Assembly (NCBI GenBank): GCA_013339895.1
Contig: JABACO010000078.1
Coordinates: 1 to 64,000 of the forward strand
Direction of reading: 5' to 3'
Source: Ephydatia muelleri
Lineage: Eukaryota > Porifera > Demospongiae > Spongillida > Spongillidae
Length of the DNA: 64,000 bases
The notes under the pieces are model-generated. The model ran no database searches, was not told the origin of the DNA, and saw only the letters and a list, made by a program, of their open reading frames with translations. Made by a program: the position numbers and the translations under genes. Below are positions 47,001 through 59,493 of the stretch, piece after piece (position 1 is the first letter of the stretch; each line of letters starts with the position of its first letter).

Positions 47001-48412
47001 TGCTATCTGGCACAGCAATCTTGAATTGTCTGGCATCAAGCAAAAGATCTCCCTCAAAATATAATTCAACATCATCACCCTAATAAGTAAATTAAGTAGC
47101 AATAATGTTTGCATAAACCGGCAATGTTTGCATAAACTGGCAATGTATGCATACCTTTGAAAGAACTTCACTATAAAAGCTGTGGTCATTCCAAATTGAG
47201 GATGAGAAAAGGCAACACACTCTCTCAGAAAGACAGGGATGTCATTTGTAGTTATCATTGGTGTGAAGAAGCGAGGGTCTGTATTCCACCTTTTACCATG
47301 AAATACTTCCCTGCATGTGAAGATGAATGCTGTAAGTTCTGCCTAATGGCAGAGCCCATAAAGCCACCACTATTTACACAGAAATGCCCTGAATCAGTTG
47401 CTGCATACACACAGTGACCAAAAAGTTCAAACAGAACCCAGGTTTCCTTCTTTAACTCAGGGATACGGATAAGGAATTGTGAGCTAGGCCATGCATTTTA
47501 GCCTTTTGGAAGTAATTGAACAATGTAGGCCACACCTTGAAAGGTTAGGGTGTTACACGTACTTGTAGATGGTGGTCACAACTGGATAACGTGTCAAATC
47601 ACGAGCAATTTTCCTTTTTCCAAGACAGCTTGATAGTGTAGATCTCATAGAGTTGTAGTAAAATGGATAACGATCGGGGGACAAAAACTATTGCAAGCAA
47701 ATAAAACACTGATTACAATTTCTTCAATAAACTATACCTTCAAAGATGGTACAAATCCTGGTAGGAGGAATTTCCGTACTTTAGACAGACTAGGTACAGA
47801 ATGGCCTGCACTTTGAAGCATGAACCATATGAAGGATAAATTTGATTCTCCCTAAACCATGTCAACCAGTCTATTACTATAATAAGCATGTACATATTTA
47901 CGCACCATTGGATGAGGACCATGAATCAGAATGTAGAGGAGAGCAAACAATAGGTTTGGAAAAGGTTTGCAAGTAGATGAACGTTCCAAACTCCTCGCAA
48001 GTTGTACAACATCTATAGTATCATAAAACACAGTGAATCTCAAAGTGGTTACCTTCAGGACTAATATAAATGGCTGTGAATGCTTAAATTATAGCGTACC
48101 TGACTCAATGACAGATTCATCTTCATCGGAGCACCACCCATCCTCGTACGTGTATTGACAATCCTCGTCATTTCGATCAAATCCAGCTCCAACGTCTTCT
48201 ATAAATCCTTCCTGTTTTTAAGAATACAGTCATTAGATACGCGTGAACTAATTGAAAACCAGTACTTCTGAGCAGCGGTGTTGGTTTTGCTCCTTTGACA
48301 CGTGGGAGAGACTTTCTACTAAAATTCGATGCCTTTCAGTTCCGAAGTGACGCTCTAAATTACTCTCGCTCATGAATCCTCGATCGCATACGTCACAAAA
48401 GAACTCTACAAA
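44061..48412 (-). pseudogene. Multi-exon transposase gene (Plavaka/CMC-like), decayed
   Basis: Read leftwards. The first recognisable exon (to about 48412) gives a C2H2 finger, FFCDVCDRGFMSESNLERHF. Later exons give FPNLLFALLYILIHGPHPM, GESNLSFIWFMLQSAGHSVP, then the core: VPLVLFSDDTSGNKSKKWHK, LAGLPRNLNAKHENIHF, a frame change near 46440, VLVIAPLLCIICDNPQAS, NHLGGSANKYCRFCM, VEALHTIPLGICKAFLKDV, FVGRDYKAWMQMAIFILSPY, NKQAPSRDIAVHF and a C-terminal domain ending VHECGSSCKLQDAE...CVLKHD with TAA at 44061-44063. This order matches, from memory, transposases with a C2H2 N-terminus and 'DDxSGN-x-SK-x-W' motif found in fungi and invertebrates (Plavaka/CACTA-related). Introns are 45-100 bases. Two stops interrupt exons (near 45764 and 45680), so the copy looks inactive. 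The transposase would bind element ends and cut DNA. Confidence 0.7.
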
Positions 48413-48682
48413 AACAGACAGTACACTTTTACTTAGCAAAGCTTATACAATCGATATCTCTAAACTATGAAAACCCATGTGAAGTTAGCCCAACATTCCG
48501 TAGCCGCACATTAAACACCAATTAAGAACATCGCGCGCCGCGGGCGCTGAGGCGCAACTGTAAAATCGATAGACGCGCTAGTATATAGTAAAGTACTTTA
48601 CTACTAGTATGCATAAAAATGTACCTAGACCTACACAAAGTTAATAACGTACAATGAACAAAAGAAGGCCATCATTATAACC

Positions 48683-51673
48683 TGCATGCCCCCAACCAAA
48701 CAAACCAAAATACAAGTGAGGCTGCACTGCTGAGACATCACACACAGTCCACATGACATGCCTGTGCTTATGGCAAGCCCTTGGCCCCTCCCCTTCTTGA
48801 ACAGGAGAGGTTCAAGTGTGCATACATAGGAACAATTTTAAGAGTTGCAAGCCCCCAACCAAACAAACCAAAATACAGGTGAGGCTGCACTACTCAGACA
48901 TCACACACAGCCCACATGACATGCCTATGCTAGTGGCAAGCCCTTGGCCCCTCCCCTTTTTGAACAGGAGAGGTTCAAGTGTGCATACATAGGAACAATT
49001 TTAAGAGTTGCATACCCCCAACCAAACAAACCAAAATACAGGTGAGGCTGCACTACTCAGACATCACACACAGCCCACATGACATGCTTGTGCATGTGAC
49101 ACGCCCTTGGCCCCTCCCCTTTTTGAACAGGAGAGGTTCAAGTGTGCATACATAGGAACAATTTTAAGAGTTGCAAGCCCCCAACCAAACAAACCAAAAT
49201 ACAGGTGAGGCTGCACTACTGAGACATCACACACAGCCCACATGACATGCCTATGCTAGTGGCACGCCATTGGCCCCTCCCCTTTTTGAACAGGAGAGGT
49301 TCAAGTGTGCATACATAGGAACAATTTTAAGAGTTGCATGCCCCCAAACCAAACAAACCAAAATACAGGTGTGGCTGCACTACTGAGACATCACACACAG
49401 CCCACATGACATGCTTGTGCATGTGACACGACCTTGGCCCCTCCCCTTTTTGAACAGGAGAGGTTCAAGTGTGCATACATAGGAACAATTTTAAGAGTTG
49501 CAAGCCCCCAACCAAACAAACCAAAATACAGGTGAGGCTGCACTACTGAGACATCACACACAGCCCACATGACATGCCTATGCTAGTGGCACGCCCTTGG
49601 CCCCTCCCCTATTTGAACAGGAGAGGTTCAAGTGTGCATACATAGGAACAATCTTAAGAGTTGCATGCCCCCAAACCAAACAAACCAAAATACAGGTGTG
49701 GCTGCACTACTGAGACATCACACACAGCCCACATGACATGCTTGTGCATGTGACACGACCTTGGCCCCTCCCCTTTTTGAACAGGAGAGGTTCAAGTGTG
49801 CATACATAGGAACAATTTTAAGAGTTGCATGCCCCCAAACCAAACAAACCAAAATACAGGTGTGGCTGCACTACTGAGACATCACACACAGCCCACATGA
49901 CATGCTTGTGCATGTGACACGCCCTTGGCCCCTCCCCTTTTTGAACAGGAGAGGTTCAAGTGTGCATACATAGGAACAAATTTAAGAGTTGCATGCCCCC
50001 AACCAAACAAACCAAAATACAGGTGAGGCTGCACTACTGAGACATCACACACAGTCCACATGACATGCCTATGCTAGTGGCACGCCCATGGCTCCTCCCC
50101 TTTTTGAACAGGAGAGGTTCAAGTGTGCATACTTGGGAACAATTTTAAGAGTTGCATGCCCCCAACCAAACAAACCAAAATACAGGTGAGGCTGCACTAC
50201 TGAGACATCACACACTGCCCATATGACATGCTTGGGCATGTGACAGGCCCCAGGCCCCTCCCCTTTTTGAACAGGAGAGGCTCAAGTGTGCATTCTAGGG
50301 AACAATTTTAAGAGTTGCATGCCCCCAACCAGACAAACCAAAATACAGGTGAGGCTGCACTACTGAGACATCACACACAGCTCACATGACATGCCTATGC
50401 TAGTGGCACGCCCTTGGCCCCTCCCCTTTTTGAATAGGAGAGGTTCAAGTGTGCATACATAGGGACAATTTTAAGAGTTGCATACCCCCAACCAAACAAA
50501 CCAAAATACAGGTGAGGCTGCACTACTGAGACATCACACACAGCCCACATGACATGCCTATGCTAGTGGCACGCCCTTGGCCACTCCCCTTTTTGAACAG
50601 GAGAGGTTCAAGTGTGCATACATAGGAACAATTTTAAGAGTTGCATGCCCCCAAACCAAACAAACCAAAATACAGGTGAGGCTGCACTACTGAGACATCA
50701 CACACAGCCCACATGACATGCTTGTGCATGTGACACGCCCTTGGCCCCTCCCCTTTTTGAACAGGAGAGGTTCAAGTGTGCATACTTGGGAACAATTTTA
50801 AGAGTTGCATGCCCCCAACCAAACAAACCAAAATACAGGTGAGGCTGCACTACTGAGACATCAACACAGCCCACATGATATGCCTATGCTAGTGGCACGC
50901 CCTTGGCCCCTCCCCTTTTTGAACAGGAGAGGTTCAAGTGTGCATACATAGGGACAATTTTAAGAGTTGCATACCCCCAACCAAATAAAACAAAATACAG
51001 GTGAGGCTGCACTACTGAGACATCACACACAGTCCACATGACATGCCTATGCTAGTGGCACGCCCATGGCTTCTCCCCTTTTTGAACAGGAGAGGTTCAA
51101 GTGTGCATACTTGGGAACAATTTTAAGAGTTGCATGCCCCCAACCAAACAAACCAAAATACAGGTGAGGTTGCACTACTGAGACATCACACACTGCCCAC
51201 ATGACATGCTTGGGCATGTGACACGCCCCAGGCCCCTCCCCTTTTTGAACAGGAGAGGTTCAAGTGTGCATGCATAGGAACAATTTTAAGAGTTGCATGC
51301 CCCCAACCAAACAAACCAAAATACAGGTGAGGCTGCACTACTGAGACATCAACACAGCCCACATGATATGCCTATGCTAGTGGCACGCCCTTGGCCCCTC
51401 CCCTTTTTGAACAGGAGAGGTTCAAGTGTGCATATATAGGAACAATTTTAAGAGTTGCATGCCTCCAAACCAAACAAACCAAAATACAGGTGAGGCTGCA
51501 CTACTGAGACATCAACACAGCCCACATGATATGCCTATGCTAGTGGCACGCCCTTGGCCCCTCCCCTTTTTGAACAGGAGAGGTTCAAGTGTGCATATAT
51601 AGGAACAATTTTAAGAGTTGCATGCCTCCAAACCAAACAAACCTAAATACAGGTGAGGCTGCACTACTCAGAG
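48683..51673 (+). repeat. 163-bp satellite array 1
   Basis: About 18 units of 163 bases, each with CCAACCAAACAAACCAAAAT, GGCTGCACTACTGAGACATC and CCTTTTTGAACAGGAGAGG. Two monomer types alternate irregularly: type A has CCTATGCTAGTGGCACGCCC and type B CTTGTGCATGTGACACGCCC. Each unit contains a hairpin-capable CCTCTCC..GGGGAGG core. The opposite-orientation array is at 53994-56190. Confidence 0.97.
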
Positions 51674-51798
51674 GTCAGTGAGTAACTACATTATATACAT
51701 TTTAGGAGTACACAGGTTTGACGATTCATTTGGAATCAGAGGTTTGTGTCTCTTGTTAATAATGCTTGACAATTGTAAACTAAATTCATAACATGCAG

Positions 51799-53670
51799 CT
51801 TAAAATGAAAGGGGCCAAACCACATTCACGATTCCAGTTAGAAATGTGCAATTTAATGTGCTTGATGGCAGGAGAATGGATTGATTCAAAGGTGACATTT
51901 TAACTATAAATGATGGAAATAATGTAGTTTGCACTCAACAGATTATCACATCATACATGGATCTACTTCAAGACTCAAAACTGAATGTAGTTGATTGCAC
52001 TTGTACACATTTCAACAAGTTTATAACGTTGTTTTACAGGGACAGAAAGTTTTCTGCTTTGATCCAACCTTTCTGCCAGTATATAAAGCCAAAGGTTATA
52101 ATGCAGTGCGGAGGCATTGCAAGGTAAAGTGATCTTGAAAAACATGCATTCAAAACACTAATCATCTTAACACAGGTGAAAAACATCATGGATTATGACT
52201 GTCTACTTTTCCCTGTGCATACACCACAGCATTGGTGTCTAGTGGTTGGTTGAATGGGTTATGTTTCACTTAATGTACTATAAGCACTCCTCTATAGGTT
52301 GTTTATCCCCAAGTACATGAAATCCATTGCATAGATTCTTTGCAGCAATCAAATTATGACGCTATAAATTGGATTTGGTAAGATCAGTACGTCTGTGCAT
52401 TCGTGCATAGATGCAGTTTGTGTGTGCGTGTGCATATAGGATGTATTTGGCCTATGAGATGAGATATGCTTGGAACATTCAAATGTTACGATCAGACTGG
52501 AAGTACAATGACGCAGTACAGCTTTAGTGCTTACATGTGTTGTACATAGTAAATGAACACTTTACTCTTTTAGACTTCAAATCACAGTATGCAGAAGAAT
52601 TCACATGATTGTGGTGCCTTTGTGTGTTTTGTAAGTAGAAGTATTCAAAACTTTACTGTGCGTCTAGCTCAGCACGTTGTATAGGCAGCAAGATTGCTTG
52701 TGGAAGGCTACCCATGCCTTCATACTCAGGTATTGTGCTACAATGTTCACATGGTGTATTGATTTGCAGTTGTATAGGAAATGATGGGTGGATTTAGACT
52801 TCAAATGGCTCATGAGCTGTCTTGTGGAGTGCTCTATGCACTGCAATCAGATGTAAGCTAATTTAAATTTGAAACATGCATGAAGTTTTAAATTTATTTT
52901 TTCGTAGCAGAGGTCTTCATGTGTCTCTATAACCATTGATGATAGTCATAGTGGCATACAGGATGATACTGCTAAACATGGGCAGAGTGATTGTGATGAT
53001 ATGGAGATTGATCAAACTGATCAGCTTGGTGACGATGGTGACATGGATGATGAAGATAATGCTGATGAAAGTGATGAAGACAGAACGGCAGATCCCAATT
53101 TTTTAGTTCCTACTTATGAAAATGAACCAGATCCAAATGATATATTTGGTCTTAAATGGGGTAAGGATCACTACTTCAAGTACCTTCCTAGATTGAAAAG
53201 GATGCCATACACGTAAGGACATCAAACATTTGCATCACAAACTATGCATGCATACATGTGGATTTATTTCATTACAGGGAAGAACAATGCCCATTTGAAA
53301 GGGAATTTATCAGAAAAGTTGTGAAAGAAATGGAAGTAAGTGTAACATTTATTGTTTGCTACTTTTATACTTCTACTTTTCACATACTTAGCCTACAATA
53401 AGAGTGATCCAGTCTGGAAAAGAAAAAGTGTATTTCTTCAGCACATTCCTGCCATTGAAAAATGCCTTAAAGCTAATGCAAATTGGCCTTTACAGCATTG
53501 CTGTGATATGGTAAACATGTTCAGATAGATTCAGCACTTGTTTTCCAGTCAACTCTGAACCCTCTAAAGGTGTTGGAGATATTTCATTATCTCATGGAGA
53601 TGAAAGTGATGTTAAGTTGACGGCATCAGTTTGTACCTCAAGAATCAACAAGATTATTGTGTGGCCAGAG
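51799..53670 (+). CDS. Ulp1/C48-type cysteine protease-like gene between satellite arrays
   Basis: Exons, by splice signals: 51799-51891 (NLMCLMAGEWIDSK, the usual 'L..GEWI-D' entry), 51942-52123, 52176-52244 (LLFPVHTPQHWCLV with the catalytic His in QHW), 52298-52377 (VHEIHCIDSLQQSNYDAI, catalytic Asp in IDS), 52588-52630 (MQKNSHDCGAFVCF, oxyanion Gln and catalytic Cys in DCG), 52778-52852, then 52911-53212 (acidic, ADPNFLVPTYENEPDP) and further exons to about 53670. The H..D..Q-x5-C arrangement is that of SUMO-specific Ulp1/SENP proteases, about 150 residues here. Such proteases are often carried by DNA transposons (MULE, Zisupton-type and others). Exon 2 changes frame about halfway (the first half reads HFNKFITLFY, the end GYNAVRRHCK), and the last two exons also need single-base shifts. 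The 3' end is uncertain. No transposase domain was seen inside. Confidence 0.65.
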
Positions 53671-53993
53671 GTATGACTGTAACATAATTGATTCAAACTG
53701 CATGCAATAAATTATTTTTAAAACAATTTTTAACTAGATCATTACTGCTCTCATTGCCATTACGTTCAACGTCAGTCGTAAGCAAGCAATCAGTCACTTT
53801 CTCAATAACACACTTCCATAAAAACTTTGTGTATCAGTTCTGGGTCATTCCTTATTTGCACTTCAGAATAAGTGTGAAATTTCAGACATCATGAAGATAT
53901 TCTCATGCACAGCTTAGTGATAAATTACAATGTATTCACGGAGTGTTTGAAAGTCCATTGAAAACAGTAACTCATTATTAACTTTGACCCTTT

Positions 53994-56190
53994 CATTCAC
54001 ACTTTAACCTCTCCTGTTCAAAAAGGGGAGGGGCCAAGGGCGTGTCACATGCACAAGCATGTCATGTGGGCTGTGTGTGATGTCTTAGTAGTGCAGCCTC
54101 ACCTGTATTTTGGTTATTTTGGTTGGGGGCATGCAACTCTTATAATTGTTCCTATGCATGCACACTTGAACCTCTCCTGTTCAAAAAGGGGAGGGGCCAA
54201 GGGCGTGTCACATTCACAAGCATGTCATGTGGGCTGTGTGTGATGTCTCAGTAGTGCAGCCTCACCTGTATTTTGGTTTGTTTGGTTGGGGGCATGCAAC
54301 TCTTAAAATTGTTCCTATGCATGCACACTTGAACCTCTCCTGTTCAAAAAGGGGAGGGGCCAATGGCGTGTCACATGCACAAGCATGTCATGTGGGCTAT
54401 GTGTGATGTCTCAGTAGTGCAGCCTCACCTGTATTTTGGTTTGTTTGGTTTGGGGGCATGCAACTTATAAAATTGTTCCTATGTATGCACACTTGAACCT
54501 CTCCTGTTCAAAAAGAGGAGGGGCCAAGGGCGTGTCACATGCACAAGCATGTCATGTGGGCTGTGTGTGATGTCTCAGTAGTGCAGCCTCACCTGTATTT
54601 TGGTTCGTTTGGTTGGGGGCATGCAACTCTTAAAATTGTTCTCAAGAATGCACACTTGAACCTCTCCTGTTCAAAAAGGAGAGGGGCCTGGGGCGTGTCA
54701 CAAGCACAAGCATGTCATGTGGGCTGTGTGTGATGTCTCAGTAGTGCAGCCTCACCTGTATTTTGGTTTGTTTGGTTGAGGGCATGCAACTCTTATAATT
54801 GTTCCTATGCATGCACACTTGAACCTCTCCTGTTCAAAAAGGGGAGGGGCCAAGGGCGTGTCACATTCACAAGCATGTCATGTGGGCTGTGTGTGATGTC
54901 TCAGTAGTGCAGCCTCACCTGTATTTTGGTTTGTTTGGTTGGGGGCATTCAACTCTTACAATTGTTCCCAAGTATGCACACTTGAACCTCTCCTGTTCAT
55001 AAAGGGGAGGGGCCAAGGGCGTGTCACATGCACAAGCATGTCATGTGGGCTGTGTGTGATGTCTCAGTAGTGCAGCCTCACCTGTATTTTGGTTTGTTTG
55101 GTTGGGGGCATGCAACTCTTAAAATTGTTCCTATGCATGCACACTTGAACCTCTCCTGTTCAAAAAGGGGAGGGGCCAAGGGCGTGTCACATTCACAAGC
55201 ATGTCATGTGGGCTGTGTGTGATGTCTCAGTAGTGCAGCCTCACCTGTATTTTGGTTTGTTTGGTTGGGGGCATTCAACTCTTACAATTGTTCCCAAGTA
55301 TGCACACTTGAACCTCTCCTGTTCATAAAGGGGAGGGGCCAAGGGCGTGTCACATGCACAAGCATGTCATGTGGGCTGTGTGTGATGTCTCAGTAGTGCA
55401 GCCTCACCTGTATTTTGGTTTGTTTGGTTGGGGGCATGCAACTCTTAAAATTGTTCCTATGCATGCACACTTGAACCTCTCCTGTTCAAAAAGGGGAGGG
55501 GCCAAGGGCGTGTCACATGCACAAGCATGTCATATGGGCAGTGTGTGATGTCTCAGTAGTGCAGCCTCACCTGTATTTTGGTTCGTTTGGTTGGGGGCAT
55601 GCAACTCTTAAAGTTGTTCTCAAGAATGCACACTTGAACTTCTCCTGTTCAAAAAGGAGAGGGGCCAAGGGCGTGCCACTAGCATAGGCATGTCATGTGG
55701 GCTGTGTGTGATGTCTCAGTAGTGCAGCCTCACCTGTATTTTGGTTTGTTTGGTTGGGGGCATGCAACTCTTTAATTTGTTCCCAAGAATGCACACTTGA
55801 ACCTCTCCTGTTCAAAAAGGGGAGGGGCCAAGGGCGTGTCACATTCACAAGCATGTCATGTGGGCTGTGTGTGATGTCTCAGTAGTGCAGCCTCACCTGT
55901 ATTTTGGTTCGTTTGGTTGGGGGCATGCAACTCTTAAAATTGTTCTCAAGAATGCACACTTGAACCTCTCCTGTTCAAAAAGGAGAGGGGCCTGGGGCGT
56001 GTCACATGCACAAGCATGTCATGTGGGCTGTGTGTGATGTCTCAGTAGTGCAGCCTCACCTGTATTTTGATTTATTTGGTTGGGGGCATGCAACCCTTAA
56101 AACTGTCCCTATGAATGTACACTTGAGCCTCTCCTGTCCATAAAGGGGAGGGTCTATGACATGGCATAAACACAGGCATGTCATGTGTAG
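53994..56190 (-). repeat. 163-bp satellite array 2, inverted relative to array 1
   Basis: About 13 units of the same monomer, reverse-complemented (CCTCTCCTGTTCAAAAAGGG, GATGTCTCAGTAGTGCAGCC, GTTTGTTTGGTTGGGGGCAT). Mostly type B monomers, with one type A near 55672. The last unit (56095-56190) is degraded. Repeated 64-residue frames through it are artefacts of the array. Confidence 0.97.
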
Positions 56191-56429
56191 AGTAGCATCG
56201 CTCTGTTGCAGTAACGATTTGCAGAAAGAGTCTAAGTGTCAGATCTTTTTCAACAGTAGCGTATCTGACGATATTAATGACGCAATGCGGCCGTGCGGCC
56301 AAAGTATACGTGGTAATTGGTATGGAATGTGCGGCAAAGAAATGTTGGGCTAACTTCTAAGCGGTCGACCACGTGGCCATGATTAAATTTTATTCGTTGG
56401 CGGGCTTTCACTTTTGATCACTATTTAGT

Positions 56430-57581
56430 ATGCATCGCTTAGTTTCTGTTGGATTTGGCAGTGCGAGTTCAACAATTCGTGGCACTCCCAGTTCTACGCT
56501 AGCATCACTGACAATTTTGTCTTCAGGAACATCCAGTATAGCGTATCATGGCACTAGCTTAGGCCTACCTGTATCAACATCCAGTATGGCCACCGTACCT
56601 TCAACATCACGATCTGCTGAAGATCCACTTTCAGCATCTGAAATTCAAAGGACGCCATACGACCGTTCGGACCGTAACTTGGATACAATTCCACCACATC
56701 AGCTACAACCCTGTCTAAAAAGCATCTGCGAAGAGCTGAAAAGGTTGAGACGTATAGTTGAAGTGTTGCAAGCAGAACAAAAGAAGATGGCAGGAAGTAT
56801 GACGAAGTTTTTTGAATCTTCCTTTTCCATTGAAACTTGTTCCTTTAAAGTAAGTTAACGGATGAGTATTAATGTATGTTATGCACATTTGTGTTTTATC
56901 ATGCAAGGAGGAGCTTTGCGTTCCATTGGCAGTGCTGTTCTGCAACAATGTTAGAAGAGATCCATCCAAGTCGGATATCAATGTAAGTTTTCATTTACCT
57001 GCACAGGAGTCTGCCTAAACTCAAATCCACATGCACAGGACATGCTAGGAAGGGTAATGGGCGTGGATGCAGTTATTCCACATAAGCTTCAGAAAGCGTT
57101 AAAGTTTTGCAACAAGAAACTTGCAGATATGCGATCGGAGGAAAGGCGGCGAGTAAGCATGATGTTTAAACTGATGTATTTTAATCTATATCCATATACA
57201 ATCTAGCTGTTTGGTACTCAGCCATGCCAGGGATTTCTGACAATGAACACTAAACAAATTGCTGAACGATTCCTGGTAACATACAAAGTTAGTCTGGCAG
57301 ACAATTTAGAAACGTATACAAAACATCTTGCTCTCATGGTAAGATACAAAATGCAACAATTTGAAGTTAATTAATATTTTTTACTGTAGCGAACATTTGT
57401 GCGAACAACTGGGGATTCAAGTAGAGAAAAGACGCATTAAAAATTTGAGAAATGGATTGTTACTGTATTTCATGGAGACCCATCAACTGATGACCTGAGC
57501 GACATTGCTGCTAATGATGCGGAATTTGATTATGGCACTGCGTCTGCTCCAGTTGCTCCACTTTCTGGTGACTTCAATTAG
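56430..57581 (+). CDS. Unrecognised five-to-six-exon gene
   Basis: Exons: 56430-56849, 56908-56982, 57039-57152, 57207-57338 (approx.), and from about 57391 to 57581. Phase-0 junctions with AG/GT are consistent. The N-terminus is Ser/Thr-rich (SSTIRGTPSSTLASLTILSS), then a short amphipathic or coiled segment EELKRLRRIVEVLQAEQKKM. The middle exons give EELCVPLAVLFCNNVRRDPS, MGVDAVIPHKLQKALKFCNK, LFGTQPCQGFLTMNTKQIAE. The last exon contains a TAA at 57438-57440, after which coding-like sequence continues (GDPSTDDLSDIAANDAEFDY) to TAG. Either the protein ends at the first stop or a base is wrong there. I do not recognise the family. It follows satellite array 2, so it may belong to the same mobile unit as the Ulp1-like gene, or be unrelated. 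Confidence 0.5.
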
Positions 57582-58703
57582 CCAAATGGGACTGTGACTG
57601 TAACTATTTCCGATCGTGATTTCATTATTCATTCAGTCATTCTGATTACTTCACTCATCCAGTGATTTCATTTATTTCTCATTCTGATTACATGTACCTC
57701 AATCATCCATGTTTTTGTGATTTCATTTTTTTATTGTTTTCATCCAGTGATCTTTGTTGATTATAAGGTTGCATTGCGGGGCATGCATTCAGTAGGGTAG
57801 CTAGCTGGTAGGGTCTTATTCATTTATGAAACAGGCCATCAAAGATGAAAGTGCCAATTTGCATGGAATCGTAACAATTGGTCATGTCAATGTCATCCCA
57901 GCAAAAAAAAATTTGCCCAAGATCTTGCACGAACTGCCAAGATTATGCCGACCAACTTCTGGCTAATATCTTGCCCTTGTTTACTCAAGATAAACCACCC
58001 GGCTGGCATGATGGCCACAATCTTGCCAGAACCTCGCCGCTGGGCATCCAAAGAGTGCACCGCGCCATTGGCACTTATTATTAAGAAGTTATTATTTTCA
58101 GACCGGTACGGGCTGTTAGCACTTCGTAACAGAGCCGTAACCACACTTTGTACGGTACGTTGTCGGCTCAATACAGAATGGAACTACAACCCGTTCCGAA
58201 ATCGGAATCGACTTAACAAACCCAAACCAAGTCGTTAATTACTACGGACCTGACCCTATTCCGATATCGGCCCTGTGGCGGAATGTCAATGCCTTCCGGT
58301 TCCGTATCGGGCTGTATTTTTTTGGTTGTGTACCCCTCAACCGATACTAATCTAATTAGTTATTACAGCAAACATGTTATGTTAATACTAATACAAGAAC
58401 AGACTTACGCGTATGCTCAGAGATAACTTTCTGATGACTACCTACAGCGCATGCGCATTGCTTTATGCTATTATTCAGTCAGCAATTTAATCTTTGACTG
58501 CTTCATGCAATGCAATTATATGGCAACTAATGCTGGATCATTTGATCCGGTCCCAGACCAAGGAAGAAATAAAATTCCAGAAGGTGTCATACATGGATGG
58601 GTATGGTGTTGTAAGTTCATTTCATTGGGAGCCATAGTTACCACAAGAGACCAATCACATGGTCATTGTGGGCATTCATGTGGCATATGGTTTCCACTGC
58701 ATG
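57582..58703. other. Intergenic sequence
   Basis: 57905-58020 shows repeated CAAGATCTTGC/CAAGATTATGCC/AATATCTTGCC words, partly palindromic. 58080-58320 contains several CGGTACGG/CCGATATCGG/CGGAATCG words, reminiscent of 43900-43990. No gene supported. Confidence 0.35.
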
Positions 58704-58950
58704 TAACCAGAAGTCTGGAGGACTGTGAGAGTGAGGGAGGAAAATTAGGGCTTAGGGAAGGGAGGGGGGGCCTGAAGGTCCGCTATGCCCTCCAACTTTT
58801 CACCCCCTCTCCGAATCTGCCCTCAAATTGCACCCATCCCTCCCTCCCGACACTGTTCATTGAAACTCAATAACCGCCACACTCTTTAATAATGCCATCT
58901 TGGCTCTAAGGAGGCGCCTTCGGCGTCACACTCTGTTACCTAAGGCCACC
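58704..58950 (+). repeat. ~230-bp repeat, copy 1
   Basis: Shares with 59494-59730 the order AGTCTGGAGGACTG, GGAGGGGGGGCC, CATTGAAACTCAATAACCGC, GCCATCTTGGCTCTAAGGAG and GCGTCACACTCTGTTACCTA. The 3' half is almost identical between copies. May be a SINE-like element or part of a segmental duplication. Confidence 0.8.
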
Positions 58951-59493
58951 TCACCATTCTCTCCAATAACTAAGTGAGGCGACTTCTGCTCCTACACATA
59001 CAAGATTGCCATGGTAACCCACCTCCTCCCCCCTGTACTAAAATCTCTTACCAGGACCCATGTGTTCAGTGGGGTGGAGGATATGTACATGTGTCCATGT
59101 TCACATCACATCTGTAGTCCAAAACCATGCACCAAGGGATTTTACATTATTTATACATGTACAATGGAACTAACCACAACAGCAAAAGAATGAACAGTCT
59201 CCTGGATCTTGTCACTATGAGTAGACAGCTGTGCCACTGTGTGCAGATGTGAGAGATGTTGTATTACATGCTGAGAATTGAGCACTGCTAATCTGCAAAT
59301 CAATGTAACCAACATACAGGATGCAGTGTATCAAACAACCAGTTTTTTATTTTAATTTTAATCAACACTATACCAGAACAAATAAAGAGTACTGACCAGG
59401 AATCGACCAGGTGGGATGACCAGCAATGTATCTGACATAATGATATGGACATATGCCACCTTCCAAGCCATCATCAGCATACACAATCACTGT
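58951..59493. other. Unassigned sequence between the two repeats
   Basis: No gene recognised. CACTGTG at 59233-59239 matches the reverse of an RSS heptamer but has no nonamer at 12 or 23 bases. Confidence 0.35.

Noticed and set aside
48683..51673. CRISPR-like array
   Set aside because: Units are full-length tandem copies without unique spacers, in eukaryotic DNA.
54049..55548. Four nearly identical 64-residue frames
   Set aside because: Read-through of the 163-bp satellite; the repeat unit, not selection, explains the similarity.
59233..59239. RSS heptamer (CACTGTG) near the RAG1-like gene
   Set aside because: No nonamer at 12 or 23 bases and no partner on the other side; a 7-base match is expected by chance.
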